Shown: one piece after another, positions 40,270-49,170 of the stretch
How positions within the stretch are numbered: position 1 is the first letter of the stretch
Layout of the letters: each line of letters starts with the position of its first letter
Assembly (NCBI GenBank): GCA_963786625.1
Contig: CAWAZS010000004.1
Location: forward strand, 248,001-312,000
DNA from: CAIWHR01 sp963786625
GTDB lineage: Bacteria > Pseudomonadota > Gammaproteobacteria > Burkholderiales > Casimicrobiaceae
DNA length: 64,000 nt
Reading direction: 5' to 3'
Made by a program: the position numbers and the translations under genes
Notes under the pieces: model-generated
What the model was told of the DNA's origin: nothing
The model's input: only the letters and a program-made list of their open reading frames with translations
Databases searched by the model: none

Positions 40270-41427
40270 ATGCTGCATGACCTGATCGTCGTCGGCGCCG
40301 GTCCGGTAGGCTCGACGCTCGCGCTCGCGCTCGCGGACAGCGACCTCGACGTCGTCGTCCTCGACGCGCGTGGCGCCGGCGAGACGCGGCGCGGCGATCG
40401 CTCGCTGGCGCTGTCGCACGGCGCGCGGCTCATCCTCGAGCGGCTCGGTGTCTGGGGCTCTCTCGCGGGGGCGCCGGACGTGGCGACCCCGATCCTGCGG
40501 ATCGACGTCTCGCAGGCCGGCGGGTTCGGACGCATGCAGCTTGCCGCGGAGGAGCAGGGCCTTCCGGCGCTCGGCTACGTTGTCAGCTACCGGGCGTTGC
40601 AGGCGGCGCTGGACGCCGCGCTTGCGCGCACGCGTGTGGCGCTGCGCCACGGCGTTGCGGCGAGCTCCGTCGGAGGCACTCCCGCCTACGCGGCGGTCAT
40701 GCCGGAAGGTGCGGACCGGGAACCGCTGCTCGCACGCCTCGCCGCCGTGGCCGACGGTACCGGCGCCGTGGTCGCGGGGATCGCGCGCGAACGCCACGAC
40801 TACGGGCAGGTTGCACTCGTCGCGAGAGTGTGGACTGCGTCGCCCCACGGCGGGCTCGCGTACGAGCGCTTCACCCCTGCCGGTCCGATCGCACTCCTCC
40901 CCGAGGGCGACCACTACGGCCTGGTCTGGACCGTCGCGGCGGAGCGCGCGCAGGCGCTGCTCGCGCTTTCCGACGCCGAATTCCTCGCGTGCCTCGCGCA
41001 GCATTTCGGGCCCGGGTTGCGGCGCGTCGCGCAGGTGAGCGAGCGCCGCGCATTTCCGCTGGTGCTGGAGTTCGCGCGCGTTCCCGCCGGAGCGCGCACG
41101 ATTGCCATCGGCAACGCGGCGCAAACCCTGCACCCGGTCGCGGGTCAGGGTTTCAACGTCGGCTTGCGCGATGCCTGGGAGCTCGCCGAGGTCGTGCTGG
41201 ACACTCCGCGCGAGAATCTTGGCGATCGCGCGATGGTGGCGCGGTATTTGCGTGGCCGGCGCACGGATCGAACGGCGGGCATCGCGTTCACGCACGGCCT
41301 GGTCAGCGTGTTCGGCAACGATCTGCCGCTGCTCCGCTGGCCGCGCGGGTTGGCGCTCACTCTGCTCGGCGCGGTTCCGCCAGCGAAGCGCGCGTTCACG
41401 CACGCGATGTTGTTCGGGCTGCGCTAG
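40270..41427 (+). CDS. UbiH/UbiF-type FAD-dependent hydroxylase
   Basis: The protein has 385 residues from the ATG at 40270. The N-terminal FAD motif is LIVVGAGPVGSTLALALADS, DGTGAVVAGIARERHDYGQVA is in the middle, and the signature GNAAQTLHPVAGQGFNVGL is near the C-terminus. The family hydroxylates the ubiquinone ring at the inner membrane. Whether this copy is UbiH or UbiF/Coq7-like cannot be decided from sequence alone. A more upstream start at 40201 overlaps pepP and is less likely. The position next to pepP supports a role in quinone synthesis. Confidence 0.9.
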   Translation: MLHDLIVVGAGPVGSTLALALADSDLDVVVLDARGAGETRRGDRSLALSHGARLILERLGVWGSLAGAPDVATPILRIDVSQAGGFGRMQLAAEEQGLPALGYVVSYRALQAALDAALARTRVALRHGVAASSVGGTPAYAAVMPEGADREPLLARLAAVADGTGAVVAGIARERHDYGQVALVARVWTASPHGGLAYERFTPAGPIALLPEGDHYGLVWTVAAERAQALLALSDAEFLACLAQHFGPGLRRVAQVSERRAFPLVLEFARVPAGARTIAIGNAAQTLHPVAGQGFNVGLRDAWELAEVVLDTPRENLGDRAMVARYLRGRRTDRTAGIAFTHGLVSVFGNDLPLLRWPRGLALTLLGAVPPAKRAFTHAMLFGLR

Positions 41428-41549
41428 CACCGCGCGCCGCTGCGGCGGCGGGGCCGCGTCTGCGCCATCCAAGAAGCGTGCCAACTTGATCTGCGTTCAA
41501 GAGTGGAAAAAAAGCGCGCCTGCGTCGCACCGCGGTTTCGCCGAACGGT

Positions 41550-41555
41550 TATAAT
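41550..41555 (+). promoter_or_regulatory. Candidate -10 box (TATAAT) for dusB-fis
   Basis: An exact TATAAT lies 48 bases upstream of dusB in the gap after the ubiquinone hydroxylase gene. The -35 region is not consensus-like, as is often seen at fis promoters. Confidence 0.45.
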
Positions 41556-41602
41556 CCGTTCCCTTCGCAGTCCTGCTCCGCTCCATTCTCGATACGCCCT
41601 CC

Positions 41603-42682
41603 ATGCAAATCGGTTCGTACGTCGTCGCGAACAATCTGGTCGTTGCCCCGATGGCGGGCGTCACCGACCGGCCGTTCCGCCAGCTGTGCAAGCGGCATGG
41701 CGCGGGCTACGCGGTGTCGGAGATGGTCGCGTCGAATCCTCGGCTGTGGGGCACCGAGAAATCCATCCGCCGCACCGATCACCGCGGCGAAGTCGAGCCG
41801 ATCGCCGTGCAGATCGCGGGCGCAGATCCGGCGCTGATGGCCGACGCCGCGCGATACAACGTCGACCGCGGCGCGCAGATCATCGACATCAACATGGGTT
41901 GCCCGGCGAAGAAGGTCTGCAATGCCGCCGCAGGCTCCGCGCTGCTCGCGAACGAGTCGCTGGTCGCGTCCATTCTGGATGCCGTCGTGCGCGCGGTCGA
42001 CGTCCCGGTGACACTCAAGATACGCACCGGTCCCGATCCCGAGCACCGGAATGCGCTGTCCATCGCGCGGATCGCCGAGAGCGCCGGCATTCGCGCGCTC
42101 GCCGTTCATGGCCGCACCCGCGCCTGCGCCTATGTCGGTCCCGTCGAATACGAAACGATACGCGCCGTCAAGTCGGCCGTCGGGATCCCGGTCATCGCCA
42201 ATGGCGACATCGCGACGCCCGAGCAGGCGCGCCGCGTGCTCGAGCACACCGGCGCCGACGCGATCATGATCGGCCGCGCGGCGCAGGGCCGGCCGTGGAT
42301 CTTCCGCGAGATCCGGCACCATCTCGATTTCGGCACCCGCCTGCCGCCGCCGACCGTGGCCGAGGCGCGGGCCGCAATTGTCGAGCATCTGCAGGACCAT
42401 TGCGAGTTCTACGGCGAGGCGGGAGGCGTGCGCAGCGCGCGCAAGCATCTCGGGTGGTACACGCGGGATCTCGCCGGCGGCGATGCGTTCCGTCGCGAGG
42501 TCAACGCGGCCGAAACGGTTGCGGCGCAGCTCGCGGCGATCCACCGCTTTTTCGATGTGCTCGCCGCAGAGGGCGAGCGTCTGGTTTACCGTGCGCCTGC
42601 CGCGGAAGTCGTCGACGCCGGCTCCGCGTTCGTCCGGACACGACAGGGATCGCTACGGGGCGGGGAGGCCCTGGCCGCGTGA
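41603..42682 (+). CDS. dusB: tRNA-dihydrouridine synthase B
   Basis: The 359-residue protein begins MQIGSYVVANNLVVAPMAGV. INMGCPAKKVCNAAAGSALL carries the catalytic cysteine (Cys in KKVCN), and AVHGRTRACAYVGPV and IANGDIATPEQA form the FMN phosphate-binding part. It reduces uridine to dihydrouridine in tRNA with FMN and NADPH. The last codons overlap the fis start (GTGA), matching the dusB-fis operon of gammaproteobacteria and betaproteobacteria. The C-terminus is longer than in E. coli DusB by about 35 residues. Confidence 0.96.
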   Translation: MQIGSYVVANNLVVAPMAGVTDRPFRQLCKRHGAGYAVSEMVASNPRLWGTEKSIRRTDHRGEVEPIAVQIAGADPALMADAARYNVDRGAQIIDINMGCPAKKVCNAAAGSALLANESLVASILDAVVRAVDVPVTLKIRTGPDPEHRNALSIARIAESAGIRALAVHGRTRACAYVGPVEYETIRAVKSAVGIPVIANGDIATPEQARRVLEHTGADAIMIGRAAQGRPWIFREIRHHLDFGTRLPPPTVAEARAAIVEHLQDHCEFYGEAGGVRSARKHLGWYTRDLAGGDAFRREVNAAETVAAQLAAIHRFFDVLAAEGERLVYRAPAAEVVDAGSAFVRTRQGSLRGGEALAA

Positions 42683-42933
42683 GAAAAACACTGCGCATCA
42701 ATACGGGCAACGAGATCGGCAAGACGGTCGAGAAGTCGCTCGACGAGTATTTCCGCCGGCTCGACGGCGAGCCCCCGCACGGCATCTACGACATGGTGAT
42801 CAACCACGTCGAGCGCGCGCTGATCGCATCGGTGCTTGACCGGGCCGGCGGCAATCAGACGCAGGCCGCCGACATGCTGGGCATGAACCGGAACACGCTG
42901 CGGGCGAAGCTCGCCAAGTACGACATTCGCTGA
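42679..42933 (+). CDS. fis: DNA-binding protein Fis
   Basis: The protein has 84 residues from a GTG start that overlaps the dusB stop by four bases. The C-terminal helix-turn-helix is GGNQTQAADMLGMNRNTLRA, nearly the canonical Fis sequence. The central helices (IYDMVINHVERALIASVLDR) form the dimer. Fis bends DNA and acts on growth-rate-responsive promoters. The protein is a little shorter at the N-terminus than E. coli Fis (98 residues), as in other betaproteobacteria. Confidence 0.96.
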   Translation: MRKTLRINTGNEIGKTVEKSLDEYFRRLDGEPPHGIYDMVINHVERALIASVLDRAGGNQTQAADMLGMNRNTLRAKLAKYDIR

Positions 42934-43000
42934 CCGTCCGCGTCGGATCATTTCCGGTCATCCCGCAACCCGCCCCCTGGCGCATTCCCGTAGCCTCGCC

Positions 43001-44584
43001 ATGCCTGCGCCCGTCACGCAAGCGCTGCTGTCGGTCTCGGACAAGACGGGTCTCGTCGCGTTCGCGAAAGGGCTTGCGGGACTTGGCGTGAAGCTGCTGT
43101 CCACGGGGGGGACCGCGAAGGCGCTCGCCGATGCCGGGCTCGCGGTCACCGAGATCGGCGCGTACACCGGCTTTCCCGAGATGCTCGACGGCCGCGTGAA
43201 GACGCTGCACCCGAAGGTCCACGCGGGCATCCTCGCGCGCCGCGATCTGCCGGCGCATGCGGCAGCGCTCGAGATGCACGGCATACCGCCGATCGACCTC
43301 GTCGTCGTCAACCTCTATCCGTTCCGCGAGACCGTCGCCAAGCCCGGGTGCACGCTCGACGACGCGATCGAGAACATCGACATCGGCGGACCGACGATGG
43401 TGCGCGCCGCGGCGAAGAACTGGCAGCATGTCGGCGTCGTCGTCGACCCCGATGACTACGGCCCGCTCCTTGCCGAGCTCACGGCGAACCGCGGGCAGCT
43501 CGGCTCGCCGACGCGGTTCGCGCTCGCCCGGAAGGCGTACTCGCACACGGCGTCGTACGACGGCGCGATCTCGAACTGGCTGACGGCGCGCGGTCCGGAC
43601 GGCGCCGCCTCCGCGTTTCCCGACCGGTTCAACCTGCAGGTGTGCAAGGTGCAGGATCTGCGCTACGGCGAGAATCCGCATCAGCAGGCGGCGTTCTACC
43701 GGGACGAGAAGCCCGCGGCGGGGACGATCGCCACGTACCGTCAGCTGCAGGGCAAGGAGCTCTCGTACAACAACCTTGCGGATTCCGACGCCGCGTGGGA
43801 GTGTGCCAGGACCTTCGCTGCGATCGACGGCGCCGCCGCCTGCGTGATCGTCAAGCACGCCAATCCCTGTGGCGCCGCGGTCGCGGATTCGGTCCTCGCG
43901 GCATACCGCAAGGCGTTCGCGACCGACCCCGTGTCCGCGTTCGGTGGAATCATCGCGTTCAACCGTTCGGTCGATGCGGCGACGCTCGAGGCGGTTTCGG
44001 CGCAGTTCCTCGAGGTGCTGATCGCCCCGGGCTACACGTCGGACGCACTCGCCGTGATCGCGCAGAAGAAGAACGTGCGGGTGCTCGAGGTCGCGCTGCC
44101 GCCGGGCGCCGTGCCGGCGCAGCTCGACTTCAAGCGCGTCGGCGGCGGACTGCTCGTGCAGGGCGCCGACGTGCGCAACGTCGAGCCGTCGGAGCTCAAG
44201 GTCGTCACTGCGAAGGCGCCGACGCCGGAACAGCTGCGCGACCTCATGTTTGCATGGCGCGTAGCCAAGTTCGTGAAGAGCAACGCCATCGTCTATTGCG
44301 GCGGAGGGCAGACGCTCGGCATCGGAGCCGGTCAGATGAGCCGCGTCGACTCGACCCGCATCGCCGCTGCCAAGGCGAAGAGTGCCAACCTGTCGCTCGC
44401 CGGGTCCGTCGTCGCCTCCGATGCGTTCTTCCCGTTTCGCGATGGCCTCGATGTCGTTGCCGATAACGGCGCCGTCGCCGTCATCCAGCCGGGCGGCAGC
44501 GTGCGCGACGACGAGGTCATCGCCGCCGCCAACGAGCGCGGCATCGCGATGGTCTTCACCGGCGTCCGCCACTTCCGCCACTGA
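43001..44584 (+). CDS. purH: Bifunctional AICAR transformylase / IMP cyclohydrolase
   Basis: The 527-residue protein is full length. The IMP cyclohydrolase domain is at residues 1-150 (LLSVSDKTGLVAFAKGLAGL, TLHPKVHAGILARRD, NIDIGGPTMVRAAAKN). The transformylase domain follows, with KHANPCGAAVADSVLAAY (the catalytic Lys-His pair) and SNAIVYCGGGQTLGIGAGQM. It carries out the last two steps to IMP. It lies 67 bases after fis and 19 bases before pagP, so the purine genes purH and purD are separated by a lipid A gene. Confidence 0.97.
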   Translation: MPAPVTQALLSVSDKTGLVAFAKGLAGLGVKLLSTGGTAKALADAGLAVTEIGAYTGFPEMLDGRVKTLHPKVHAGILARRDLPAHAAALEMHGIPPIDLVVVNLYPFRETVAKPGCTLDDAIENIDIGGPTMVRAAAKNWQHVGVVVDPDDYGPLLAELTANRGQLGSPTRFALARKAYSHTASYDGAISNWLTARGPDGAASAFPDRFNLQVCKVQDLRYGENPHQQAAFYRDEKPAAGTIATYRQLQGKELSYNNLADSDAAWECARTFAAIDGAAACVIVKHANPCGAAVADSVLAAYRKAFATDPVSAFGGIIAFNRSVDAATLEAVSAQFLEVLIAPGYTSDALAVIAQKKNVRVLEVALPPGAVPAQLDFKRVGGGLLVQGADVRNVEPSELKVVTAKAPTPEQLRDLMFAWRVAKFVKSNAIVYCGGGQTLGIGAGQMSRVDSTRIAAAKAKSANLSLAGSVVASDAFFPFRDGLDVVADNGAVAVIQPGGSVRDDEVIAAANERGIAMVFTGVRHFRH

Positions 44585-44603
44585 CGGAAAGGACGGGGAC
44601 CAG

Positions 44604-45191
44604 GTGCCGGCCAACCGTCTATGCATGCTCGCTGCCGTCGCTGCCACGCTCCACGCCGCACCGCTGCTGGCCGTGGAATGCGAGGGCGATCCGCAATCCA
44701 GCGAGCTGTCGTTTCTCGATCGCGCCTGCAGCCGCATCGTCGACACCTGGAATCGCGGCAAGCACGAGATCGTGCTTTCCGGGTTCGCGTGGCATCTGCC
44801 GTTCACCTGGACCGCGGAGCGGCGGGCGGAGCTCAACCAGAACGCCTGGGGCATCGGGTACGGTCGGACGGTCGAGGAGTCCAATGGCAATACGCACACG
44901 GTGTTCGGCTTCGGCTTCCTGGATTCGCACAAGAACGCGGAGCTGCAGGTCGGGTACGCGTGGTCGACGTACTGGGGCCCGCGCGACGGCCTCCAGCCGG
45001 GACTCGGCTGGACGGCGATGATCGTGCAGCGGCCGGACATCGTGAACGGAATTCCGTTCCCCGCCGTCCTGCCGCTGTTCTCGTTGCGCTATGGCCAGGC
45101 GACGCTCGTCACGACGTACATCCCCACCATCGGGGGAGGCGTCAACCACGGCAGCATTCTCTACATCTTCGGTCGCGTGACGCTCGACTGA
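44604..45191 (+). CDS. pagP: Lipid A palmitoyltransferase PagP
   Basis: The protein has 195 residues from the GTG at 44604, with a signal peptide (about residues 1-24). The key residues match E. coli PagP: His64 in GFAWHLPFTW and Asp107-Ser108 in GFGFLDSHKNAEL, followed by GYAWSTYWGPRD and PFPAVLPLFSLRYGQ. PagP forms an eight-strand barrel in the outer membrane and transfers palmitate from phospholipid to lipid A. The gene sits between purH and purD with gaps of 19 and 29 bases. PagP is usually regulated by envelope stress, so this location is unusual. Confidence 0.93.
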   Translation: MPANRLCMLAAVAATLHAAPLLAVECEGDPQSSELSFLDRACSRIVDTWNRGKHEIVLSGFAWHLPFTWTAERRAELNQNAWGIGYGRTVEESNGNTHTVFGFGFLDSHKNAELQVGYAWSTYWGPRDGLQPGLGWTAMIVQRPDIVNGIPFPAVLPLFSLRYGQATLVTTYIPTIGGGVNHGSILYIFGRVTLD

Positions 45192-45220
45192 GCGCCGACT
45201 GACCGGTTGCGGCGATCGGC

Positions 45221-46510
45221 ATGAACATCCTCGTGATCGGCGGCGGCGGCCGCGAGCATGCGCTGGCCTGGAAGCTCGCGCGTTCACCGCGCGTTGCCAA
45301 GGTGTTCGTCGCCCCCGGCAATGCCGGCACCGCGGGGGAGCCGGAGCTCGCGAACGTTCCCCGCACCGCGGTCGAGGACCTGGTCGAATTCGCCAAGCGC
45401 CAGCCGATCGCGCTGACGGTCGTGGGCCCGGAGGCGCCGCTGGCTGCGGGAATCGTGGACGCATTCCGCGCTGCGGGCCTGCGCATCTTCGGGCCGACGC
45501 AGGCGGCCGCCCGGCTCGAGAGCTCGAAGGACTACGCGAAGGCGTTCATGGCGCGGCACGGGATCCCCACCGCGGAATACCGGACATTCACCGACCCCGC
45601 CCTCGCGCGCGCCTACGTGTCCGAGCGCGGCGCGCCGATCGTGGTCAAGGCCGACGGACTCGCCGCGGGCAAGGGCGTGGTCGTGGCAACGACGGTCGCG
45701 GAAGCGCACGCGGCCGTCGACGCGATGCTCGTCGACAACGCGATGGGTGCGGCGGGCGCACGCGTCGTCGTCGAGGATTTTCTCGAGGGCGAGGAGGCGA
45801 GCTTCATCGTCGTGGCGGATGGGCGAAACGTGCTGCCGCTCGCGTCCTCGCAGGACCACAAGCGGCTGCTGGACAACGACCGCGGCCCGAACACGGGGGG
45901 AATGGGTGCGTACTCGCCCGCCCCGGTCATCACGCCGGCCATTCACGCGCGGATCATGCGCGAGGTGATTCTGCCGACGGTCAACGGAATGGCCGCCGAC
46001 GGCATCCCCTACACGGGATTTCTGTACGCCGGGGTGATGGTGGACGCGGGCGGCCATCCGAAAGTCCTCGAATTCAACTGCCGAATGGGCGACCCCGAGG
46101 CGCAGCCCATCATGCTGCGCCTCAAGTCCGACCTCGTGGACCTGTTCGAGCATGCGGTGAACGGAACGCTCGACCGCGCCGACGCCGAATGGGACAGGCG
46201 CACGGCGCTCGGCGTGGTGCTCGCCGCCCACGGATACCCGGACGCCCCGCGCGCGGGCGACGTGATCGAAGGTCTCGATCGGGTGACCCCCGACACTCAT
46301 CCCGAATGCAAGGTCTTCCACGCGGGTACCGTGCAACGGGACGGCAAGGTCGTCGTGGCCGGCGGCCGTGTGCTCTGCGTAACCGCGCTCGGCGACTCGG
46401 TCAGGCAGGCGCAAGGCGTTGCCTATTCCGCCGTTGCGAAGATCCGTTTCGCCGGCATGCAGTATCGGAGCGACATCGGCTTCCGTGCGATCTCGCCGCG
46501 AAAGGGCTGA
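45221..46510 (+). CDS. purD: Phosphoribosylamine-glycine ligase
   Basis: The 429-residue protein starts MNILVIGGGGREHALAWKLA. It has the ATP-grasp middle (PIVVKADGLAAGKGVVVATT, LASSQDHKRLLDNDRGPNTG) and the metal site in KVLEFNCRMGDPEAQP. It joins glycine to phosphoribosylamine in purine synthesis. It is 29 bases downstream of pagP, and hemF follows after 96 bases. The purD-hemF order is conserved in betaproteobacteria. Confidence 0.97.
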   Translation: MNILVIGGGGREHALAWKLARSPRVAKVFVAPGNAGTAGEPELANVPRTAVEDLVEFAKRQPIALTVVGPEAPLAAGIVDAFRAAGLRIFGPTQAAARLESSKDYAKAFMARHGIPTAEYRTFTDPALARAYVSERGAPIVVKADGLAAGKGVVVATTVAEAHAAVDAMLVDNAMGAAGARVVVEDFLEGEEASFIVVADGRNVLPLASSQDHKRLLDNDRGPNTGGMGAYSPAPVITPAIHARIMREVILPTVNGMAADGIPYTGFLYAGVMVDAGGHPKVLEFNCRMGDPEAQPIMLRLKSDLVDLFEHAVNGTLDRADAEWDRRTALGVVLAAHGYPDAPRAGDVIEGLDRVTPDTHPECKVFHAGTVQRDGKVVVAGGRVLCVTALGDSVRQAQGVAYSAVAKIRFAGMQYRSDIGFRAISPRKG

Positions 46511-46606
46511 AACGGCGCGCCGCGCGCCCGATCCGAGGGGCCGCGCAGGCGCCCGTGACCGGACGTCCGGCTGGCGATGGGCGCCGGTGCGGCAGGATTC
46601 CTCCCG

Positions 46607-47512
46607 ATGAACGTCACCGCTCCCCGCCAGTATTTTCTCGAGCTCCAGGCGCGCATTGTCGCGGCGCTCGAGGAGATCGAAGGGCGGGCGTTCCTTCGCG
46701 ACCAGTGGACGCGCCCCGAGGGCGGGGGCGGCATCGCGCGGCTCGTCGAGGATGGCGATGTGCTCGAGCGCGGTGGTGTGAACTTCTCGCATGTCACCGG
46801 CACCAGGCTGCCGCCATCGGCGACCGCATCGCGTCCCGGCATCGCGGGCCGCGCCTGGGAGGCGATGGGCGTGTCGCTCGTGCTGCATCCGCGCAACCCG
46901 TATGCGCCGACCGTCCACATGAACGTGCGCATGTTCGTCGCGCATGCGCCGGGACGACCGGCGGACGACGTCTGGTGGTTCGGAGGCGGCATGGACCTGA
47001 CCCCGTACTACGGCTTCGAGGACGACGCGATCCACTTTCACCGGACCTGCCGCGATGCGCTGGCGCCATTCGGGGCCGACGTGCATGCGGAATACAAGCG
47101 CTGGTGCGACGAGTACTTCTATCTCAAGCACCGGAAGGAGCCGCGCGGGGTCGGCGGAATCTTCTTCGACGATCTCGCCGAAGGCGGGTTCGATCGCTGC
47201 TTCGCGCTGACGAAGAGCGTCGGCGACCGGTTCCTCGACGCCTATGCGCCGATCCTGCTGCGGCGCAAGGACACGCCGTTCGGGGAGCGCGAGCGCGATT
47301 TCCAGGCGTACCGGCGCGGCCGCTACGTCGAGTTCAACCTGGTCTGGGACCGCGGCACCCTGTTCGGCCTGCAATCGAACGGCCGCACCGAGGCGATCCT
47401 GATGTCGCTGCCGCCCGTCGTGAAGTGGCGGTACGACTGGAGGCCGGCGCCGGCTACCCCGGAGGCCCGGCTGTACACCGATTTCCTGATCGCGAAGGAT
47501 TGGCTGAGGTGA
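46607..47512 (+). CDS. hemF: Oxygen-dependent coproporphyrinogen III oxidase
   Basis: The protein has 301 residues from the ATG at 46607, after GGCAGGATTCCTCCCG. Family motifs are GGVNFSHVTGTRLPPSATA, VHMNVRMFVAH, WWFGGGMDLTPYYGFEDD and FNLVWDRGTLFGLQSNGR. It makes protoporphyrinogen IX in haem synthesis with O2, so the organism lives with oxygen at least part of the time. The stop overlaps the Nudix start by four bases (GTGA). An in-frame ATG 30 bases upstream is possible but less well placed. Confidence 0.97.
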   Translation: MNVTAPRQYFLELQARIVAALEEIEGRAFLRDQWTRPEGGGGIARLVEDGDVLERGGVNFSHVTGTRLPPSATASRPGIAGRAWEAMGVSLVLHPRNPYAPTVHMNVRMFVAHAPGRPADDVWWFGGGMDLTPYYGFEDDAIHFHRTCRDALAPFGADVHAEYKRWCDEYFYLKHRKEPRGVGGIFFDDLAEGGFDRCFALTKSVGDRFLDAYAPILLRRKDTPFGERERDFQAYRRGRYVEFNLVWDRGTLFGLQSNGRTEAILMSLPPVVKWRYDWRPAPATPEARLYTDFLIAKDWLR

Positions 47513-48078
47513 GCGACCGGCAAGAGGGGCCGCGGGGCGACCCGCACCTGACCGAAACCGAGGTCTCGTCGGAGTGCGTGTTCGACGGGAAGCTGCTGCA
47601 CGTGCGCCGCGACGTGGTGCGCCTGCCCGACGGCAGCCTTGCGACGCGCGAGTACGTCGTGCATCCCGGCGCGGTGCTGATCGTGCCCGTGCTCGCGGAC
47701 GGCCGGCTCGTCGTCGAGCGCCAGTATCGCTACCCGGTCGGGCAGGTATTCGTCGAATTTCCGGCGGGGAAGCTCGATCCGGGCGAAGCCGAGCTGGTCA
47801 CCGCGCAGCGCGAGCTCGCCGAGGAAGCCGGATACGTCGCGGCGACGTGGACGCCGCTGGGCCGCGTCCATTCCGTCGTCGGCTACTCCAACGAGGCGAT
47901 CGATTTCTACATCGCGGAGGGACTCACGCATGTCGGCGCCAAGCTCGACGACGGCGAGTTCCTGGAGATCATCACGATGAGTGTCGACGAGATGCTCGCG
48001 GCGCTCGATCGCGGCGAGATCACCGACGCGAAGACGGTCGCCGCGCTGCTGCTCTACACGCGCCGTCCCGGGCGCTGA
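47509..48078 (+). CDS. ADP-ribose diphosphatase-type Nudix hydrolase
   Basis: The protein has 189 residues from the GTG at 47509. The Nudix box is present: GEAELVTAQRELAEEAGYV, with the REx2EE core as RELAEEAGY and the leading FPAGKLDPGE. The N-terminal strand ETEVSSECVFDGKLLHVRRD matches the ADP-ribose pyrophosphatase (NudF) subfamily. It would split ADP-ribose into AMP and ribose 5-phosphate. Its coupling to hemF by overlap and to the acylphosphatase gene nine bases later suggests one transcript. Confidence 0.9.
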   Translation: MSDRQEGPRGDPHLTETEVSSECVFDGKLLHVRRDVVRLPDGSLATREYVVHPGAVLIVPVLADGRLVVERQYRYPVGQVFVEFPAGKLDPGEAELVTAQRELAEEAGYVAATWTPLGRVHSVVGYSNEAIDFYIAEGLTHVGAKLDDGEFLEIITMSVDEMLAALDRGEITDAKTVAALLLYTRRPGR

Positions 48079-48087
48079 ACCGGACCG

Positions 48088-48366
48088 ATGATCGCGCTGC
48101 GGCTGATCGTTCGCGGTGACGTCCAGGGCGTAGGCTATCGGCACGCAATGGTCATGGCCGCGAAGGCCCTGCGCGTCGCCGGATGGGTGCGCAATCGCCG
48201 CGACGGAACGGTCGAGGCGCTGGTCCAGGGCGAGTCCGAGGCCATTGACCAGATGCTCGCATGGTGCCGGTCCGGACCGCCGGCGGCGCGGGTCAGTGCG
48301 GTGGCGACGGTTGCCGCGGACGTTGATCCCGCGCTCGCCGCGTTCGAGCACCGGCCGACCCCGTAG
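48088..48366 (+). CDS. acyP: Acylphosphatase
   Basis: The 92 residues match the family. LIVRGDVQGVGYRHAMVMAA contains the phosphate-binding loop (VQGVGYR) with its catalytic arginine, and GWVRNRRDGTVEALVQGE has the conserved asparagine (VRNR). It hydrolyses acyl phosphates such as 1,3-bisphosphoglycerate. It lies nine bases after the Nudix gene and is the last gene of the rightward block. Confidence 0.94.
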   Translation: MIALRLIVRGDVQGVGYRHAMVMAAKALRVAGWVRNRRDGTVEALVQGESEAIDQMLAWCRSGPPAARVSAVATVAADVDPALAAFEHRPTP

Positions 48367-48383
48367 GCGCGGCAGCGAGCCCA

Positions 48384-49124
48384 CTACGGGCCCCCGGGAG
48401 CGTCGCGGATCCCGAAGATGTCCTTCCACGCGGCATAGCTGGACGCGGCCCACAGCGGCAGCGCGAGCACCAGCCCGAGCCCCATCGTCGCGACGCCGAA
48501 TCCGAGCAGTACGAGTGATGCCGCGCTGTAGGCGAGCAACGGCGGCGTGTTGAGCGTGAACGCGTTCCAGCTTGCCGCAAACGCAGCCCCCGGCGGTACC
48601 CGCTCGAACAGCACGTGGAACGGCACGAACATGACCGGAAGCGACGCCAGGACGCCGATCGTGTAGATGCCGGCGACCGCCGCCGGCGAGAGGCTTGCCA
48701 TCTCGCTGCCGCCGGCGAGCAGATTGGCGCCGGCAGTCCACCACGCGGCGAATGCCTCGGCGGCGAAAGTGACGAGCGCCGACGCGACGATCGCGGCGAT
48801 GGCGGAGATGGGCGCGCGGAACGCTTCCGCCGCGTGCCGCAGCGACGGTGCGTTGCCGCGGTCGGCAGCCGCGGCCGCGAAGACGAGCCCGCACGCGACG
48901 AGGGGGGTGACGATCTGACTCAGGAGCGCGCCGACGCCCGGCGCTGCGCTCAGCGCAACGTCGGCGACGATCGTGATCACCGCGAGTCCGACCCAGGTTC
49001 CGGGCGCGCGCTTGAACAGGCGCATCGCCTCCTCGTACCACGCCAGCGCGTGCCGCCACGGCACGATGCGCGGATGCAGATGCGCTGGCGCGGATGAGCC
49101 GTTCGGCGGGGGGATCTTGCTCAT
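48384..49124 (-). CDS. BPSS1780-like integral membrane protein, function unknown
   Basis: The 246-residue protein has about six hydrophobic segments (VGLAVITIVADVALSAAPGV, IVTPLVACGLVFAAAAAD, GIYTIGVLASLPVMFVPF, GFGVATMGLGLVLALPLW). A short soluble N-terminus ends in WYEEAMRLFKRAPGTW. This pattern matches the uncharacterised BPSS1780 family of betaproteobacteria. No catalytic motif is visible. It is convergent with the acylphosphatase gene and lies 47 bases upstream of livF, in the opposite direction to the purine block. Confidence 0.82.
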   Translation of the reverse strand: MSKIPPPNGSSAPAHLHPRIVPWRHALAWYEEAMRLFKRAPGTWVGLAVITIVADVALSAAPGVGALLSQIVTPLVACGLVFAAAAADRGNAPSLRHAAEAFRAPISAIAAIVASALVTFAAEAFAAWWTAGANLLAGGSEMASLSPAAVAGIYTIGVLASLPVMFVPFHVLFERVPPGAAFAASWNAFTLNTPPLLAYSAASLVLLGFGVATMGLGLVLALPLWAASSYAAWKDIFGIRDAPGGP

Positions 49125-49170
49125 CGCGCCCTGTGTGACGGGCCCTGTCCGCCGGCCGGCCGAGCGACTC

